Positions 23,230 through 35,671 of a stretch of 64,000 nucleotides of DNA are shown in pieces. This stretch comes from Cryptomeria japonica (taxonomy: Eukaryota > Streptophyta > Pinopsida > Cupressales > Cupressaceae). The notes beneath the pieces are model-generated. The model did no database searches and was not told the DNA's origin. It saw only the letters and a list, made by a program, of their open reading frames with translations. The stretch spans positions 659,968,438 to 660,032,437 of the forward strand of contig NC_081414.1 of assembly GCF_030272615.1 (NCBI RefSeq), read 5' to 3'. Numbering within the stretch: position 1 is the first letter of the stretch; each line of letters begins with the position of its first letter. Both the position numbers and the translations under genes were made by a program.

Positions 23230-25719
23230 ATGACTATTGAAACAAAGTTCCAAGCACCAATGATGCAACAAAGTTTGACATATCAACCGACAATGCAATC
23301 ACAATTCTATGCAACCCAACAACAATGCAACATTGATCAAACTTTTTATGATGAAACAAGTCTCCAAATACAAAAACTAGAGGAGAAACTAACTCAAGAA
23401 GAGGAGATATTGGAACAAAGAGTGAAAAACATTGAGAAGAATAGATCACAAATGTCCAAAATGTTTCAAAAATTTCCAGGTCAAAATCCAAAGATTGAGC
23501 CAATTGATGTAAGATCTCTTATCAAACGATCAGACATACCAGTTCTCCTCTCACAAATAGAGATGATGAAACAACTTCAAGAAAAGAGACAACAACAATT
23601 TCAACATTATGTGCCTCCATAACAAGAACAAGAAGGTGTTTACTATCAATCAAATTTTCAACCGTCACAACCAATTGTTCAACATATACAACCAATACAA
23701 CCAATGGTCCAATTTCAACAATATGTCCAACCAACTATACAATGTCCATAAATGGTTCAACCAATGGTGGAATATCAATGTCAACAACCACAATCAAACA
23801 TTCAAAAACAAAACTTTCAACATGCACCAACCCAAGTTTCAAACATGTCAGAACAATTGAACCAAGTTCAAAATCAAAATATGACATCAGATCAGAACCA
23901 ACTCCTTGCCAAACAAGTTCAAATTCCATATACAACCATGTCAAAACCTTGAAAGAAAGGTGGCTTTATTGCAATGCTCTTTAGGAAATTACCAAGTGAG
24001 TTTATTGGGGAAGATCAAGATAATACACTTATGTCCAGCAATGCCTCATCCCCCCACAAGCAAATGGACTCTCCAGTGGCATCTATCCCTACACCTCTAG
24101 AAGTTTCACAAGAACCTTCCATATTGTCCTCATCAAACAATACACCCAAGGATGAAATTACCCAAGGGCTATCCATAATTGATTGCCATGATAATCCAAT
24201 TCATGATGCACATCCTTGTCATGTTTCAGAAATACAAGACCCAATGCCACCATGCACTTTATTGCCATTACCTATTTTAGAGGACCCCATTTGAAGTCCC
24301 TCTTCTTCATGTTCAAGCATTGATTACTTGCCAAAATCCATCACAAATGTTCAAAGTGCATTTCCTTCATGCCAAAACATTGATTCCTTGTCAGAATCCT
24401 CCATGCATATCCAAACTCCAACCTCATGTCAAGAGGATAATTTAGAGCATAAAGAAACACGTGTTAAAACAGATCAAGATCAAGATCCCGAAACCTTATC
24501 ATCCCATCCAATTGTTGACTAGGATCTCATCTTCCCAGAAACTCATTATGATTCCCCTATTCTTGTGCATCCTATCCAAAGTCCTATTGACACTCCATTC
24601 CCTGAGCAAGATCAAGATATCCCAGTCCGTCCAATCCCAAATGATCCCCTTCCATTCCAAGAACACAATGTCTTTTCAAATCCCATTAACATTCCACTTC
24701 CTAAGAAAGATCAAGATATTCCTTCCATCCTTTCCGATGATCCTATTAAAAGTCAAGAGCAAAGCACCTTTAAAGAGGATTCCAATTATCTTCCTCCTTG
24801 TCAAGATTAAATTATTCCTTTAAATTCTCCACAAGATCCTTTTGTTCCTCCATCTAATTGTCCTAATGCTCCATATACACTCCAAGATCACATTTCTTTT
24901 GATGATCCCATTATTTCTCCCATTCCATCTCTTGAAGAGCCTGTCATTGAACCATGTCCACTACACAATCCTAGTCTCTCTCGTGATCCTGATCCCCCTA
25001 GTGATCCTGATACCCCTCATGATTCTAACATGTCAGTGCAAGATGTTCATGAACCCTTGACATGCATAATGGGTTCTTCCACTTTGGTGCAATCCAATCC
25101 ACTTCAAGATCTCATTATTTCTCTCATATCATATCCGCCTCATAATGGACTCGTGTCTTCTTCCCATAGAAAAGAGTATCCTACAAGTCAAAATATTCAT
25201 AAAGGCAAAGGGGTAGACCTTCATGAGAAATAACCCCTCCATATCAAAGAAGATCTTAAGGGTCATGTCTACACAACTCACTCTCAAGACGTTGGTATCC
25301 CTCCTTCAAAATCCAAACATATCCGTTCCCCATCATACCTTCCATCCATCTTAGGTCCTTATATCCCTTCATCCTTTATGCAAGGTCGGCAAAGGCACAC
25401 ATCCTTGAGTAAATTTTATCCATGCAAAAGACCTCCACTTCATTCATATCCATCCATGCATTCCTTTCCCCCTCCAAGAAATTTGGATGCCAAGTATAAA
25501 AGTCATAAGTCTAGCAAACCACATGTATTCAAGGATCAACATGTCCAATATAATTGACATGTCAAAACAAAGAACAATATGATCTATAAAGAAAAGGAAA
25601 AATCCAAAAGGCCACAAAGGCCCACTGAGAAAAATAAAGCAAAGTCAAAATATATATGGGTTCCTAAATCCCTTGTGCAAGCAATTCACTCCAAGGTACC
25701 ACAAAAGCATGAAAAATAA
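23230..25719 (+). pseudogene. TE4 plus-strand Gln/Pro/Ser-rich ORF
   Basis: A single frame opens at ATG 23230 and can be followed to 25719 (about 830 codons) with stops near 23620, 23748, 23950, 24292, 24520, 24808, 25231, 25557 and 25717. The N-terminal 130 residues include a coiled coil (LQIQKLEEKLTQEEEILEQR). A Gln-rich tract follows (QPMVQFQQYVQP), then a Pro/Ser/Asp-rich middle and a basic C-terminus ending KYIWVPKSLVQAIH. No retroviral gag or protease signature is recognised. Most stops could come from CAA, CAG or CGA by C-to-T change, so the intact ancestor probably had one ORF. Its function is unknown; a structural gag substitute is one possibility. Confidence 0.6.
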
Positions 25720-28284
25720 AAAACCATGTGGATCCCTAGCGGCTCCTTGAAGCACAAAAGCCTAAGGAAAAATACAACTTGGCATCCAAAATTGATATTC
25801 CTCCATCCAAACCTCTCAAATCTATTCCTCCATCACCTTCTTCATCCATTTTGGGCCCTTATGTCCCAAAATCCATAGCCTTTCCTCCATCCAAATCTCA
25901 CAATCTGAGATCGATTTTTTCTCCATCAATCCATCACCCCTGAAGGTGTGTGCCAATGTCAATCTTGCCAACATTTCCATCCACTCAAGAACAATTCTTC
26001 CAATACCCTATCCATTATCCAATTCATATTTTCCATCCTTTGATCCCTTTGGTCCAATCCTTTGCATAAATCCTTGCCTTAGTTTCATCTCATTTTCCAT
26101 GCCCTCATCCTACCAACGTCTTCGAGCATAATTTCAAAGGTCATGGTCCATTTATTTCAAGGTTACTATCCAAAAACTAATATGCTTGAGTCCTTCTTCC
26201 ATCCCCTATCATGTGTCCATCTTCTATTGAAAAAGTCAAAATTGAAAAAAAAAAGAAAAAGTGAGAAAAAAAGAAAGAAAAAAGTTAAGCAAAAATAATT
26301 CGTCCATTGGTGAAAACCTGGCAAATAGGCACCTTGGGCAAGTACCATGATGAAAACCTGGCAAACAGGCATCATGCATAATTTATGAACTTCTTTCACA
26401 CCGTACTTGGGGGTAGGTTTTATCCTATCATATCCTTTTGTCCTTCATTGTTCCATTATCCTATCGAACCCCTGTCATTACCCTTCATATCCTATTGTCC
26501 CTCATGTACATATCCCCTTTTCCACCTTTGATCTTGATAAGGCTGAGGATCGTCATGAGCATCATGCATCTTGTTTGCAGCTTTTAGTCCATTATAGCTT
26601 TTGGTCTTTATCCATTTTCTTATTATAACCTTTCATCCATATTCCCTAGCTTATTGCAACTTTCTGCCACTATCCTTTAGCCTATCCCGACCTTCAGTCC
26701 ATGTCCCTTATCCATTCTTGGTCTTGCTTATCCTATCCATATCTTATCACTATCCATACACTCTTTTTCATTCCTTGATCTTGATCTAACATAAGGATGC
26801 AAAATTTAAACATGGTTTCAAGAACCTCTTGACATGTCCCTCATGCCATGTCACTGCTTCACATTGTCATATCCAGTCTCTTGTCCCATCATGCCATAGT
26901 CCTTGAAAATTGCATCTGTATTGTCTCCATGATAAAAGGCCTTTGTCTTCCCTCTATCCACCAACATTTCAGAAAGCCTATTTATTCACCTGTCATATTC
27001 CTTGCCTTGCTAGACACTGGGGGCAAAATCATAAAAAATTGAAAAATATCCTGAAAAAAATCTCTAAAAAAATTGAAAAATGTCCTGAAATAATCCAAAA
27101 AAAATTGAAAAATGTCCTGAAATAATTCAAAAAAATTGAAAAATGTCCTGAGAAAATCCCTAAAAAGTCAAATAAAGTCCTAAAAAAAAATGAACACAAA
27201 AAAATTGTAAAATCTCGAAACGCAAAACAAAAAAATAAATGATCCCTTTGTGCATAGACAGATCGTTGAGCATACCTCCAATGACACACAATCAAACACT
27301 ATGCTTTACTGCAAATCATGCTTAAATAGATGAAATTTTCAATCAAACCAGACATTCAAACTGATCAAAATTGTCATATCAATCAACCTCAATATCATTT
27401 GTCCTTGTCTATACTATCATGGGTCTTATATAGGGTGTGGTATACTCGAAACTAGACTATGTCCCATCTTAGACAGGGTACCGCATCTCCTAAAACCAGA
27501 CAACATGATCATCCTATCAACACTTTCAACTTTTGACAATGAAGATCAAGATGTTTGTTTGATTTGTTGGAATTTGTGCATCTTATCTTTTTATTGATTT
27601 ATCTTTGGCTTTAGTCATGTTCCTATGTTGCTCAATGATGTCACTGAGTGATTTAGAGTGACTAGGATGGTTCATGGTCCCTTTTCTTTTTTGTTGTGAT
27701 TGTTGTTTGTTTGCGATGTGTCTGTCTTTTGCAAAAAGGGTTGCATTTTAGCTCTGGCCTTCAATGCCATGATGCTATGTATCCGTTTTGCTACATTAAA
27801 ATAAAGGTTCTCACCTACAAAGTGCATTACTCAAAGCAAGTTTTTCTTCGTCTCTAACTGTCCTCTATCTCATTTTCTTCTTACTAACATTTCTTCCATC
27901 CGTTTGGCTAGTTAGTTCGGTCTAGTGCTCCAATTTCCCCACACACATATGTTGCATCCTACATCCACTTGGTTAGTACATTTGCATTACATCAAGCCTC
28001 ACATCAAGCATTTTATCCATTTCATATTATAAATGCATCAAAAACACATAAAAATACATCCATACATGTTCCACAATGGTACATAAACAATGCATAAGTC
28101 ATCCATACATGCAAAATAACATAAGTCATAACACATTGCATTCCATAATATCGATGCATATTATATCATATATCAAAATAATATCGGAGTACAAAATTGG
28201 ACTGTCTGTCCTAAGTATGGCCCGCAGGCTGACTACATAATGTCAAACTACATCTGTCTCTGTCCAACGGAGCACGTGCCTCTG
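25720..28284 (+). other. TE4 central non-coding region with repeats
   Basis: No ORF is supported. It contains an A-rich stretch at 26220-26290, two small hairpins at 26309-26333 and 26346-26376, and a tandem repeat at 27035-27165 of about 38 bases, built on AAATTGAAAAATGTCCTGA, in about four copies. Confidence 0.6.
26309..26376 (+). other. Pair of related hairpins with compensatory change
   Basis: Copy 1 (26309-26333) has outer arms GGTG/CACC and inner arms CCTG/TAGG around GCAAA. Copy 2 (26346-26376) has outer arms CATGATG/CATCATG and inner arms CCTG/CAGG around GCAAA. AAAA separates the 5' arms in both. The second outer pair is G-C in one copy and A-T in the other, so pairing is kept. Confidence 0.55.
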
Positions 28285-30112
28285 TCACTGGGTACTCCCT
28301 CTGTCCTCCTCATCCCTGCCATGTCTCACGGATGATGTCCCTCCTGGTCCTAGTTGTGGTGGTCTCATGGGTCCACTCACCCCCATGCTGCTCAATGACC
28401 TCCGAGAGCATGCCCTGCTCTCTATACTCGATTGTGCCCAATATGATGCTTCTCTCTGCTCTGGTGGAACTGCACTCTCATATAGTGTCCTCCAATGGCA
28501 TATCTCCTCTCCAGTCTCTACCAACATCTATGCCATCTCCCGTGCACTGGCATCCCTAATCGACCCAATATACTCAGTGACTCTCTGTTCTTCTCGTTGT
28601 GCCTAAGCTACTGCTATGTCTCAAGCTACTGTGAGTCTGGCTATCTCTGCTCTGAACTGATCCTACACTATCCTCAAGATGGAATTCTATCTCTCTAATA
28701 TCACAATGTGATCATGCTGACTCGCTATGGTAGCCCTGCACATCTCCATTTCCTCTATCCTAGTTGTCTCCGACTCTGGGTATATCCTGCAATGACTCCT
28801 GATCGGCTGCACCCGGCTCATAATCGTCATCCCCCTCCTCATCTCCATCCTCATCATCCCCCTCATCCTCATCCCCGCCCTCATCCTCCTCATCCTCATC
28901 ATCTCCCTCCTCCTCTCCTGTGAGTGGGAAGTCCTCCTATCTCCTCGGTACTGGAATATCAGGATCTGTCAATGGCACTAGTCATCATCGTGCAAACCAT
29001 CACTCATACTCCTCTGTCATCCCAATGTCCTCCACATCTGATCTCCAATCCCACTATCTCTACTGTAGCTATGAGAAGTCAACATATGCTATGTGTGGCT
29101 GAATCATACTCCCCCACTGACTCGTCTCTTTGTGAGATCGGGCAAAGTGTGCAGTCCTCCTGGGTACATCTTGCCTCTCTCCAAACTATCATCTAACTCT
29201 CTCTGGCAGGTACATCTCAATCACTCTCTGGTGATTCACTGGTCACCCAATCAGGTACCTCTCCTGTCTACAATATGGTAGCTCATCACTATCATCTGAC
29301 CATCCAGGGCAATCACGATATGGCCTCCATGTGAACTCTCTCAGTCTGTCTAGCTCATGTCGCCAATATAGTATGTATCCAAACGGACCCTATCTTAGTG
29401 CTCCACCATAGCAATACACATATGGTTAGTGTGGTACTACCTATCTCTCTACAATCAGTCAACATATGCCTATGTGCTCGAATGCCCATACCTATAACAG
29501 TGTGACTCCATAGCTCAAAGTCTGCACTCCCTGATATGCTATCTGATGCAGCTGAAAATATAGCATAGCAAGTACACATGGTCCCCATGCGTACACCGTA
29601 CCCTCTATCACCATCCACTCTAGTACTATTCCCCATCCAATAGGGAATCCATGTCCTCATCTGTCCCCTTCTAGTAGACATGCTATAACCACTGCTATCA
29701 CCACATATCGTCGATCATACTCTGATGCCATGGTCTCCTAGCCGATCTCCCTCTCTACGATATCCAGATCATCTATGTCACACTCAAATAATCTGCACAA
29801 TGCATCTCTCCCTATTATTGGGTCATACTCTACCATCTCCCCATGAATCAAAATGCGGAGGATACACCATACATCCTCTAGTGTCACAGTCGCCTCTCCA
29901 GTCGCTAGATGGAAAGAGGAGGTCTCTGAATGCCATCGCTCTGCCAATGCGGTAAGTAGTCCTATGTTTGCCCTAATCTCGAGCATGAGTGTGATATAGT
30001 ATATCCCAAGTCCTACTAATGTATCTCTGTCTGTGCTCCTGAGTCTATGTCATAGCATGAAGCAGTCTGGTCAGTTCTCCCGTGTGATCAATGGATACTG
30101 TCGACTCTGCAT
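28285..30112 (-). pseudogene. Antisense plant mobile domain (PMD) ORF in TE4
   Basis: On the minus strand ATG 30112 (MQSRQYPLITREN) starts a frame trail of about 600 codons ending at 28285. Residues near 29986-29738 read LLTALAERWHSETSSFHLAT and GEATVTLEDVWCILRILIHG, the signature of the plant mobile domain (MAIN/MAIL-like proteins). Further on come ELDRLREFTWRPYRDCPGW and YCRQERYLIG, also typical. An Asp/Glu-rich segment (28830-28920) and a basic C-terminus follow. Stops and frameshifts occur about every 80 codons. PMD ORFs are known both as plant genes and as passengers in LTR and Mutator-like elements. Here it lies opposite the element's own coding strand. Confidence 0.8.
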
Positions 30113-30925
30113 CACAATTGGGGCATATTTTGTCAGTTTTAGGGTTTGCTCCTATGGGTTACATTTCCTTAGTTCATGTCTACATCAAGGTGCTTTTCAT
30201 CTATTCTGACCTATCCTACCCTTATCCCCCCTTTCCAAATCATTTGCATACTATTTTTGCCTAAATTGAGTTACCAAGGCACAACTGTGCCTGTGTTGTG
30301 TATCCTGCACCTGTGTCACATGTTCTATGCCTGTATCCCCCTACACAAGCATAGAAGACATTACACAAGCGCAGGATTCACCCTACACAAGCGTAGAAGT
30401 CAATTTCTGCCTTTTCTGTGGGCCCCACAATGTCCCGCAAGCCAGTCAAATTCATAAAATTGAAAACATGGGTTTTTGAGATACATATCGCTACTCCCAC
30501 GTTGTTTGGTTGTCTGTATGTGCATACACATTCTCTGAGGTGATCTACCATTGGAATGTTCACCATCTCTCTGCAAGTGTCCTTTTCCAGAGCAACAAAT
30601 CCTCCTCTTGGGCTAGTGCAAATGAGCAATTTTCACTCTCTTTGTCTCATTTATAGATCTTTGTCAGTGCATAGATGGACGTACACTCTCTCCATCTTAT
30701 GCTGGTCATGGTCTTTTGCATCATCAATTGCTTTTCCTTCGTGCATCCGGTCTCTGATTGTCAGTCTGTTTGTTCCTATCATGTTCTCTCATTATTATCG
30801 ATCAATTGGCCTCTTTTCTACATGTTTCCGGCCAATTCCTCAAGGGGGCATGCATATGTCATTGTCATCATCTAGGGAATTTTCATTATTGTTCTTTCAA
30901 ACAATGCTTAAAATCGCATTGTCTC
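30113..30925 (+). other. TE4 3' untranslated region with inverted motif array
   Basis: Near 30285-30330 are plus-strand copies of GTGCCTGTGT-like motifs. At 30340-30395 three copies of the opposite orientation occur (CTACACAAGCRYAGAAG), so they can fold on each other. The plus-oriented motif is the same as in the leader array at 21235-21375. No ORF is supported. Confidence 0.55.
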
Positions 30926-30939
30926 AAAGAGGGGCAAAA
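30926..30939 (+). other. TE4 polypurine tract
   Basis: AAAGAGGGGCAAAA abuts the 3' LTR. Confidence 0.85.
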
Positions 30940-32576
30940 TGTAGACACCTAAAAATGGTCAACGCTTGCTGAATCGTACTTTACCATTTACGCATTGCCT
31001 TATTTTAGGGTTTTTGCGTCGCATTAAAATTTCTCCTATGTCACGTATTTGGTCTTTATCATTTGCAAGCATCAAGTCCTTCTTCTGCATTCTTCATTTG
31101 TCTTGCTTTCGAATTTGGTCTTGTCGATAACAATATCAGTCATGATTTTGGTCAATCTTATCCTGTCGCATTTATGTGCATATTCATTTATCCTCATTTT
31201 GGATATCGTCAATCCTAATTAGGGTTTTGTCCTCTTATCAATCTTGTCATCATGTGATCGATTTGTCATCGATTCTTGTCTTTTGATCAATTTGTCATCA
31301 ATCTAGTCATTTTGTGATCTAGTTTGTCATTGATCCTTATCAACTTGTCAATTTTGTCATTTTATGATTGATTTGCCATCTATCATCATCCTTCTCAATC
31401 GTGTCAGTTTGGATCAATTTGTCATTGTTCCTCATCAATTGGCGCATTTATCAATCAAATCATTTGTCAGCATTGGTCATTTATCAAGTTAGAATCATGA
31501 TTAAATTGAAGTCAATTATCCTTTGTCAAGACCTAATTGTCATCCTTGCATTTTTAATTCATCTTTTAGGGTTTCATGATTTTATTCATTCAACCCTGTT
31601 TGTCATTTCTCCCTCTAGGTTAAATAATTTATTTATTTATCCTAGGTCTTCTTGTCACAATTAAATGTTTAATTTAATTGGCTAACTAATTATTCCTCTT
31701 TTTGTGAATTAATTAATAAATGACAAATTATTAATTGATTTACCTAATTTCTCCTAATTTCCTAATTTTTCATCAATTTCTAAATTTCCTCTTTGTGAAT
31801 TGATTAATAAATGAAAAATTATTAATTAATTCACTAAATTCCTAATTTCCTCATTTCCTAATTCCTATTTTCCGCATTTTCTAATTTCCCAATTCCTAAT
31901 TTTCCAATTTTCCAATTTTCCTAATTTCTAATTCAATTTCCTCCTATTTTTCTCCTAATTTCATGAGAATGACATTTCAATTTGTCATAATTTGTCATAA
32001 TTGACAATCAATCAATTTTGACATAGAAATTTGTCATAAATTATCAATCAATCAATTTTGCATAGAAAGTGCAAATTTGTCATAAATTTGTCATAATTGA
32101 CATAATTGATTTGCAATTTCCATTTGAATCTCTTCATGCTAATTTGATCATCTCTCCAATTTATCTATAAATTGGATGAATTTCTTCAATCCCAATCTAA
32201 TCACATTATCGAATGAATCACTTTTTCGAATCACATTATCAAATGAATCACTTTTTCGAATCCCTACCTAGTTGAATCAATAACGCTTCAAGTATTCTTG
32301 TGCTACAATCTTGTCTACTTGCTTTCATATAATGCTTATGCACTAGTAGGTGAGATCCACAAACAAAGCTATTTGAAGGAGAAAGAAGGACAATGGAGCC
32401 ACATGAAGGAGATATTCAAGTCTGCATTTGGTTTGCTTAGTTTTCAATCTTGAATGTCTTGTTTTCATGTCTTTATTGAGTGTAATTAGGATTGATCATT
32501 GCATTTGAGCTTTTGTGATTGAGCTATGACTAATATTTGCTATTGCTTGTGATGATTTCCACATTTCCTAGCTTCA
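30940..32576 (+). repeat. TE4 3' LTR
   Basis: It starts TGTAGACACC, ends CTAGCTTCA, and has the same length as the 5' LTR. Confidence 0.97.
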
Positions 32577-32581
32577 CTTCT
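32577..32581. repeat. Target-site duplication of TE4, right copy (CTTCT)
   Basis: Identical to 19483-19487. Confidence 0.95.
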
Positions 32582-33736
32582 ATTTTCAGAGCACTATCCA
32601 CCATCTTATTAAATGAAGGATGTACTTGCATTTGAACATTATATTGTAACTCAAGAATCAGATTGTTGACAAAGATGTCCATCTTTTCAGAATTAGGAAT
32701 GGGTCGTGAATATCTAGAGAACATCTTTCTCCAACACTGAAGGAAAGTGAGGAAAGGTTTTTTGTTTTCTATTTTGTATTACAGAGATCAATCATGGTGA
32801 CTGGGTGACGGATGTTTTAGGAGTATTGTTGGAGAAATAGTTCACCCAGCTCCTCGAAATATTTAATTCCCATAGGCAGTTTTGAAAACCATTCCATAGC
32901 TTGTCCTCCTAGTCTTCTTGGGAAGAGATGCATAATATATGTTTGTTCATGCATAAATTTCATACATAGAGCACAAAATTCTTGGGCATGGTCTTGAGGA
33001 TCCGATTTTCCATCATATTTATCAAATTTAGGAATTTTTGTTCTTGAAGGAAATAGAGGCATGTGAAGATTCTTGTCGAATGGAAATAGACAGATTGTGT
33101 CCAAGGAATACTGCACATAAGATTTATCTTTGCCTTTCATTTGTTTGATCTTAGTTTGCAATGCTTGCAATTATTTGGTTACCAACGACAATGGTGTATC
33201 TTCTTCTTTAATGATAATATTTTCAATGTTGTAGTCAGTAGGAAGTCTATCTCCTTGTTTAGATAATTATAGAAAATATTCTTCTTTTCCCCAGGCCATG
33301 ATAATTTCCATCATTTTCTTGAAATCCCTGTCCTTTTGACATTTAGCTATAGTATCTTCTTCAAGTTTAGAAGGTCCAGAATCACTAGATGAGGTGTCAC
33401 TATCGATAGCTTGAGTGATAATGTTATCTTGAGCACTGCGTTTAGAAGCCTCTTTTTCTTGTCTTTCCGTAGACATATTGGAAGATAATGGTTGATCAAA
33501 AATTGTCTGGTTTGACAAGGAAGGTTTGTCAAAGGTTGGTTGGTCTTGAAAGAATGGATTAGTTTGCAATGAGTAAGACTACCTCTTTCTTTTGTCAGAA
33601 TTCTTAGAAGAGCTCCTAGTTCAAACATGCATTTACAATTGATACGACTGAGAGATAGAAGTGATACACATGTCAAGACCAAATTGAAGCTAGATGTTTG
33701 TTTGAGGTGATGATTGGATGAAGAGATTGAGACCAA
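32577..33736 (-). pseudogene. TE3 gag, N-terminal and central part
   Basis: The minus-strand frame shows a Ser/Gln-rich N-terminus (QTNPFFQDQPTFDKPSLSNQ), then the gypsy gag domain with PKFDKYDGKSDPQDHAQEF, LGGQAMEWFSKLP and ELGELFLQQYS. A frame break follows, then MFSRYSRPIPNSEKMDIFV. The DPxxH...F and AxxWF.LP patterns are those of retrotransposon gag. TE4 cuts it at 32577, and the C-terminal finger is at 18331-19487. At least three frame changes exist. Confidence 0.85.
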
Positions 33737-35649
33737 GTCTATTTTTAGGAATGATCTATCCTATATAAGATATGATCTACATGGATCAGATTGATCAGAT
33801 TAATGGATGATTGATTGAACCAAGTAGGATATAATCGACAAAATCATGTAACACAATGACAGGGGTACACTATCAAGATTTCTATGCTCAGGATGAAAAA
33901 GACCAAGTATATGCTCACTGCAATGTATCAGGATTGATTAGATAAGTATGACAAATATCTCAAAAGGCATGTATAAAAATAGGTTTTTGGATTGATGAAA
34001 AATAGATATTCGTATGACAAACTTTTCAAGACCATAAAATAATCAACAGGTTACCAGATGACAAACTGGAATACTCGTACGAGAGGCTATTTTAAGTTGT
34101 CAAAAGTTGAAGTAAATGGCACAGACTCATATGAAAATTTAAGTGTTATTAGACGATAATTCTCACAAGACAATACAACAAACTGGCAAAAATAGGACCC
34201 TAGGATTTTGACTTGTATGACACAGGACTGGACAAAGGATGAGTTTTTGACAAGAATAGGGTTTTGACCACTGAGTTTTGAATTTTTTATTGTTTTTCCA
34301 GTTTCAGTTGATTGTTTAGGGTTTCAATTTCAGTTTCAAGGACAAGGACAAAGACAAAGAAAACACACAAGATTTAAAATGAATTTAAGTACAATGTGCT
34401 AATCCTAAGGACGTTGGTTGAGAGAGAAAACCTTTGCTTGTAAACTTGGGTACACACCCAATAGCTAATCAAAATAAGGCCATCGAGTCTCATGCAATGG
34501 ATTCTCAACGCCGTATTAGTCAACTCCAAATTCTAATGGGGGCATGATATGGCAAGTATCTTGGGAGAGTTACTATCTCTCTTGCACAAAGATTATCCCC
34601 CTTTCAGAGGTGAACCAGGTAGCTTTTTTCCTAGAGCTCTTAGTAAGGATTTTCATTCAAAATTACCCCTTGAAGTCATGCAAGAACGATTGAGGCCTAT
34701 AGCCTGACAAGGTACTGAAACAAGATGTAGTCACGCAAGCGTGATTGAGACCGTGAGGCCCTACAAAATGTCTGATATGAGAAATGTCAAAGAGAAAACT
34801 CAAATAACTCTATCCTTTGAGACTTTAATCTCAAAGAGGCCTATTTATTGTAGTGAGTTGGAATGCTTGGGTGTAGCTGTACTCACTTGGGTCATTCTCA
34901 TAGGGTGATTACTTTTTCCCACTATGATAGACTCACTAAAGGAACACAAATCTCAAACTAGAAAGCTTCAAGGGTTTGGATTTCTGATTGTCTGTGTAGA
35001 CAAGAGCATACTCTCCTACCTTTTAGACTTTTCTCAAACACAAAAAAAAATAGATTTGTTCATTTACCACATCACAATTTAGGTTCCTAAAAAACAATTA
35101 AAAATACACAAAATTTTCTTAAATCTCCTTAGGCAACCTACAAAAATAACGAATTAGTAGTCATATTGTTTTTGAACAATACATTCTTTAAAAATCGTAA
35201 GTTTGAGCGATAGATTCTTTGATGAGCATTCTGCAAAAAAACTTGTTAGGTTGTCCAAAACATCATATAAACAGAGTACATATAATGGTTAGCGTTAGCA
35301 TCAGCAAATTCACATCTGAAAACCCCTAAAAAAAACCTCTTTGTTTTTCATATGAGAGAACAAAAAATAGTATGAGTTTTCTCACTTGACCATACGATAA
35401 TTCTCACCAGACCATATGACAAAATATATATACTCATACAACAACTAACATAAATTCGTGCAAGTTTTCTCACATGACCGTACAAGAAAACAATAATTCG
35501 TATGAGTTTTCTCACCTAATCGTATGACAGAAGATATAATATCGTACTATAATGAATATAATGTCCTATGAGTTTTTGCAGAGAATTTCCGAACATAATC
35601 CAAAAGATGAAAATTTGATGATCTACGAGGCCGAAAAATTGAGTTTCCT
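33737..35649 (-). other. TE3 leader region
   Basis: About 1.9 kb without a supported ORF. It holds degenerate copies of TCGTACGA-type sequence, for example at 34070-34085 and 35370-35530, within repeats such as GAGTTTTCTCAC. The segment 34540-35020 is related to TE4's leader. Confidence 0.6.
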
Positions 35650-35667
35650 GCCCCACAGTGGGTGCCA
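35650..35667 (-). other. TE3 primer-binding site
   Basis: On the minus strand TGGCACCCACTGTGGGGC lies four bases inside the LTR boundary. It resembles the TGGCGCCCACCGTGGGGC type often found in plant gypsy elements, with C-to-T style changes. Confidence 0.8.
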
Positions 35668-35671
35668 AAAA

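Larger units (their letters stand above)
19488..32576 (+). mobile_element. TE4: 13-kb non-autonomous Tat-related element with antisense plant-mobile-domain ORF
   Basis: The element has two 1637-bp LTRs, a primer site, a purine tract and a perfect CTTCT duplication inside TE3 gag. The 9.8-kb interior has a long leader, one Gln/Pro/Ser-rich ORF on the plus strand, non-coding DNA with small hairpins and repeats, and a minus-strand ORF with plant mobile domain. No RT, RNase H or integrase is found, so it depended on another element. Parts of its leader are clearly related to the leader of TE3. The LTRs differ at roughly 40 positions by eye, many of them C/T or G/A changes, so it is the youngest complete insertion I can date here. 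Confidence 0.9.

Noticed and set aside
27035-27165. Possible CRISPR or satellite array from repeated AAATTGAAAAATGTCCTGA
   Set aside because: Only about four units with no unique spacers, in an A-rich non-coding part of TE4; a simple local tandem repeat.
28332-29281. Several plus-strand ORFs rich in Ser, Pro and His
   Set aside because: They are opposite-strand shadows of the plant-mobile-domain ORF, whose homology is on the minus strand.
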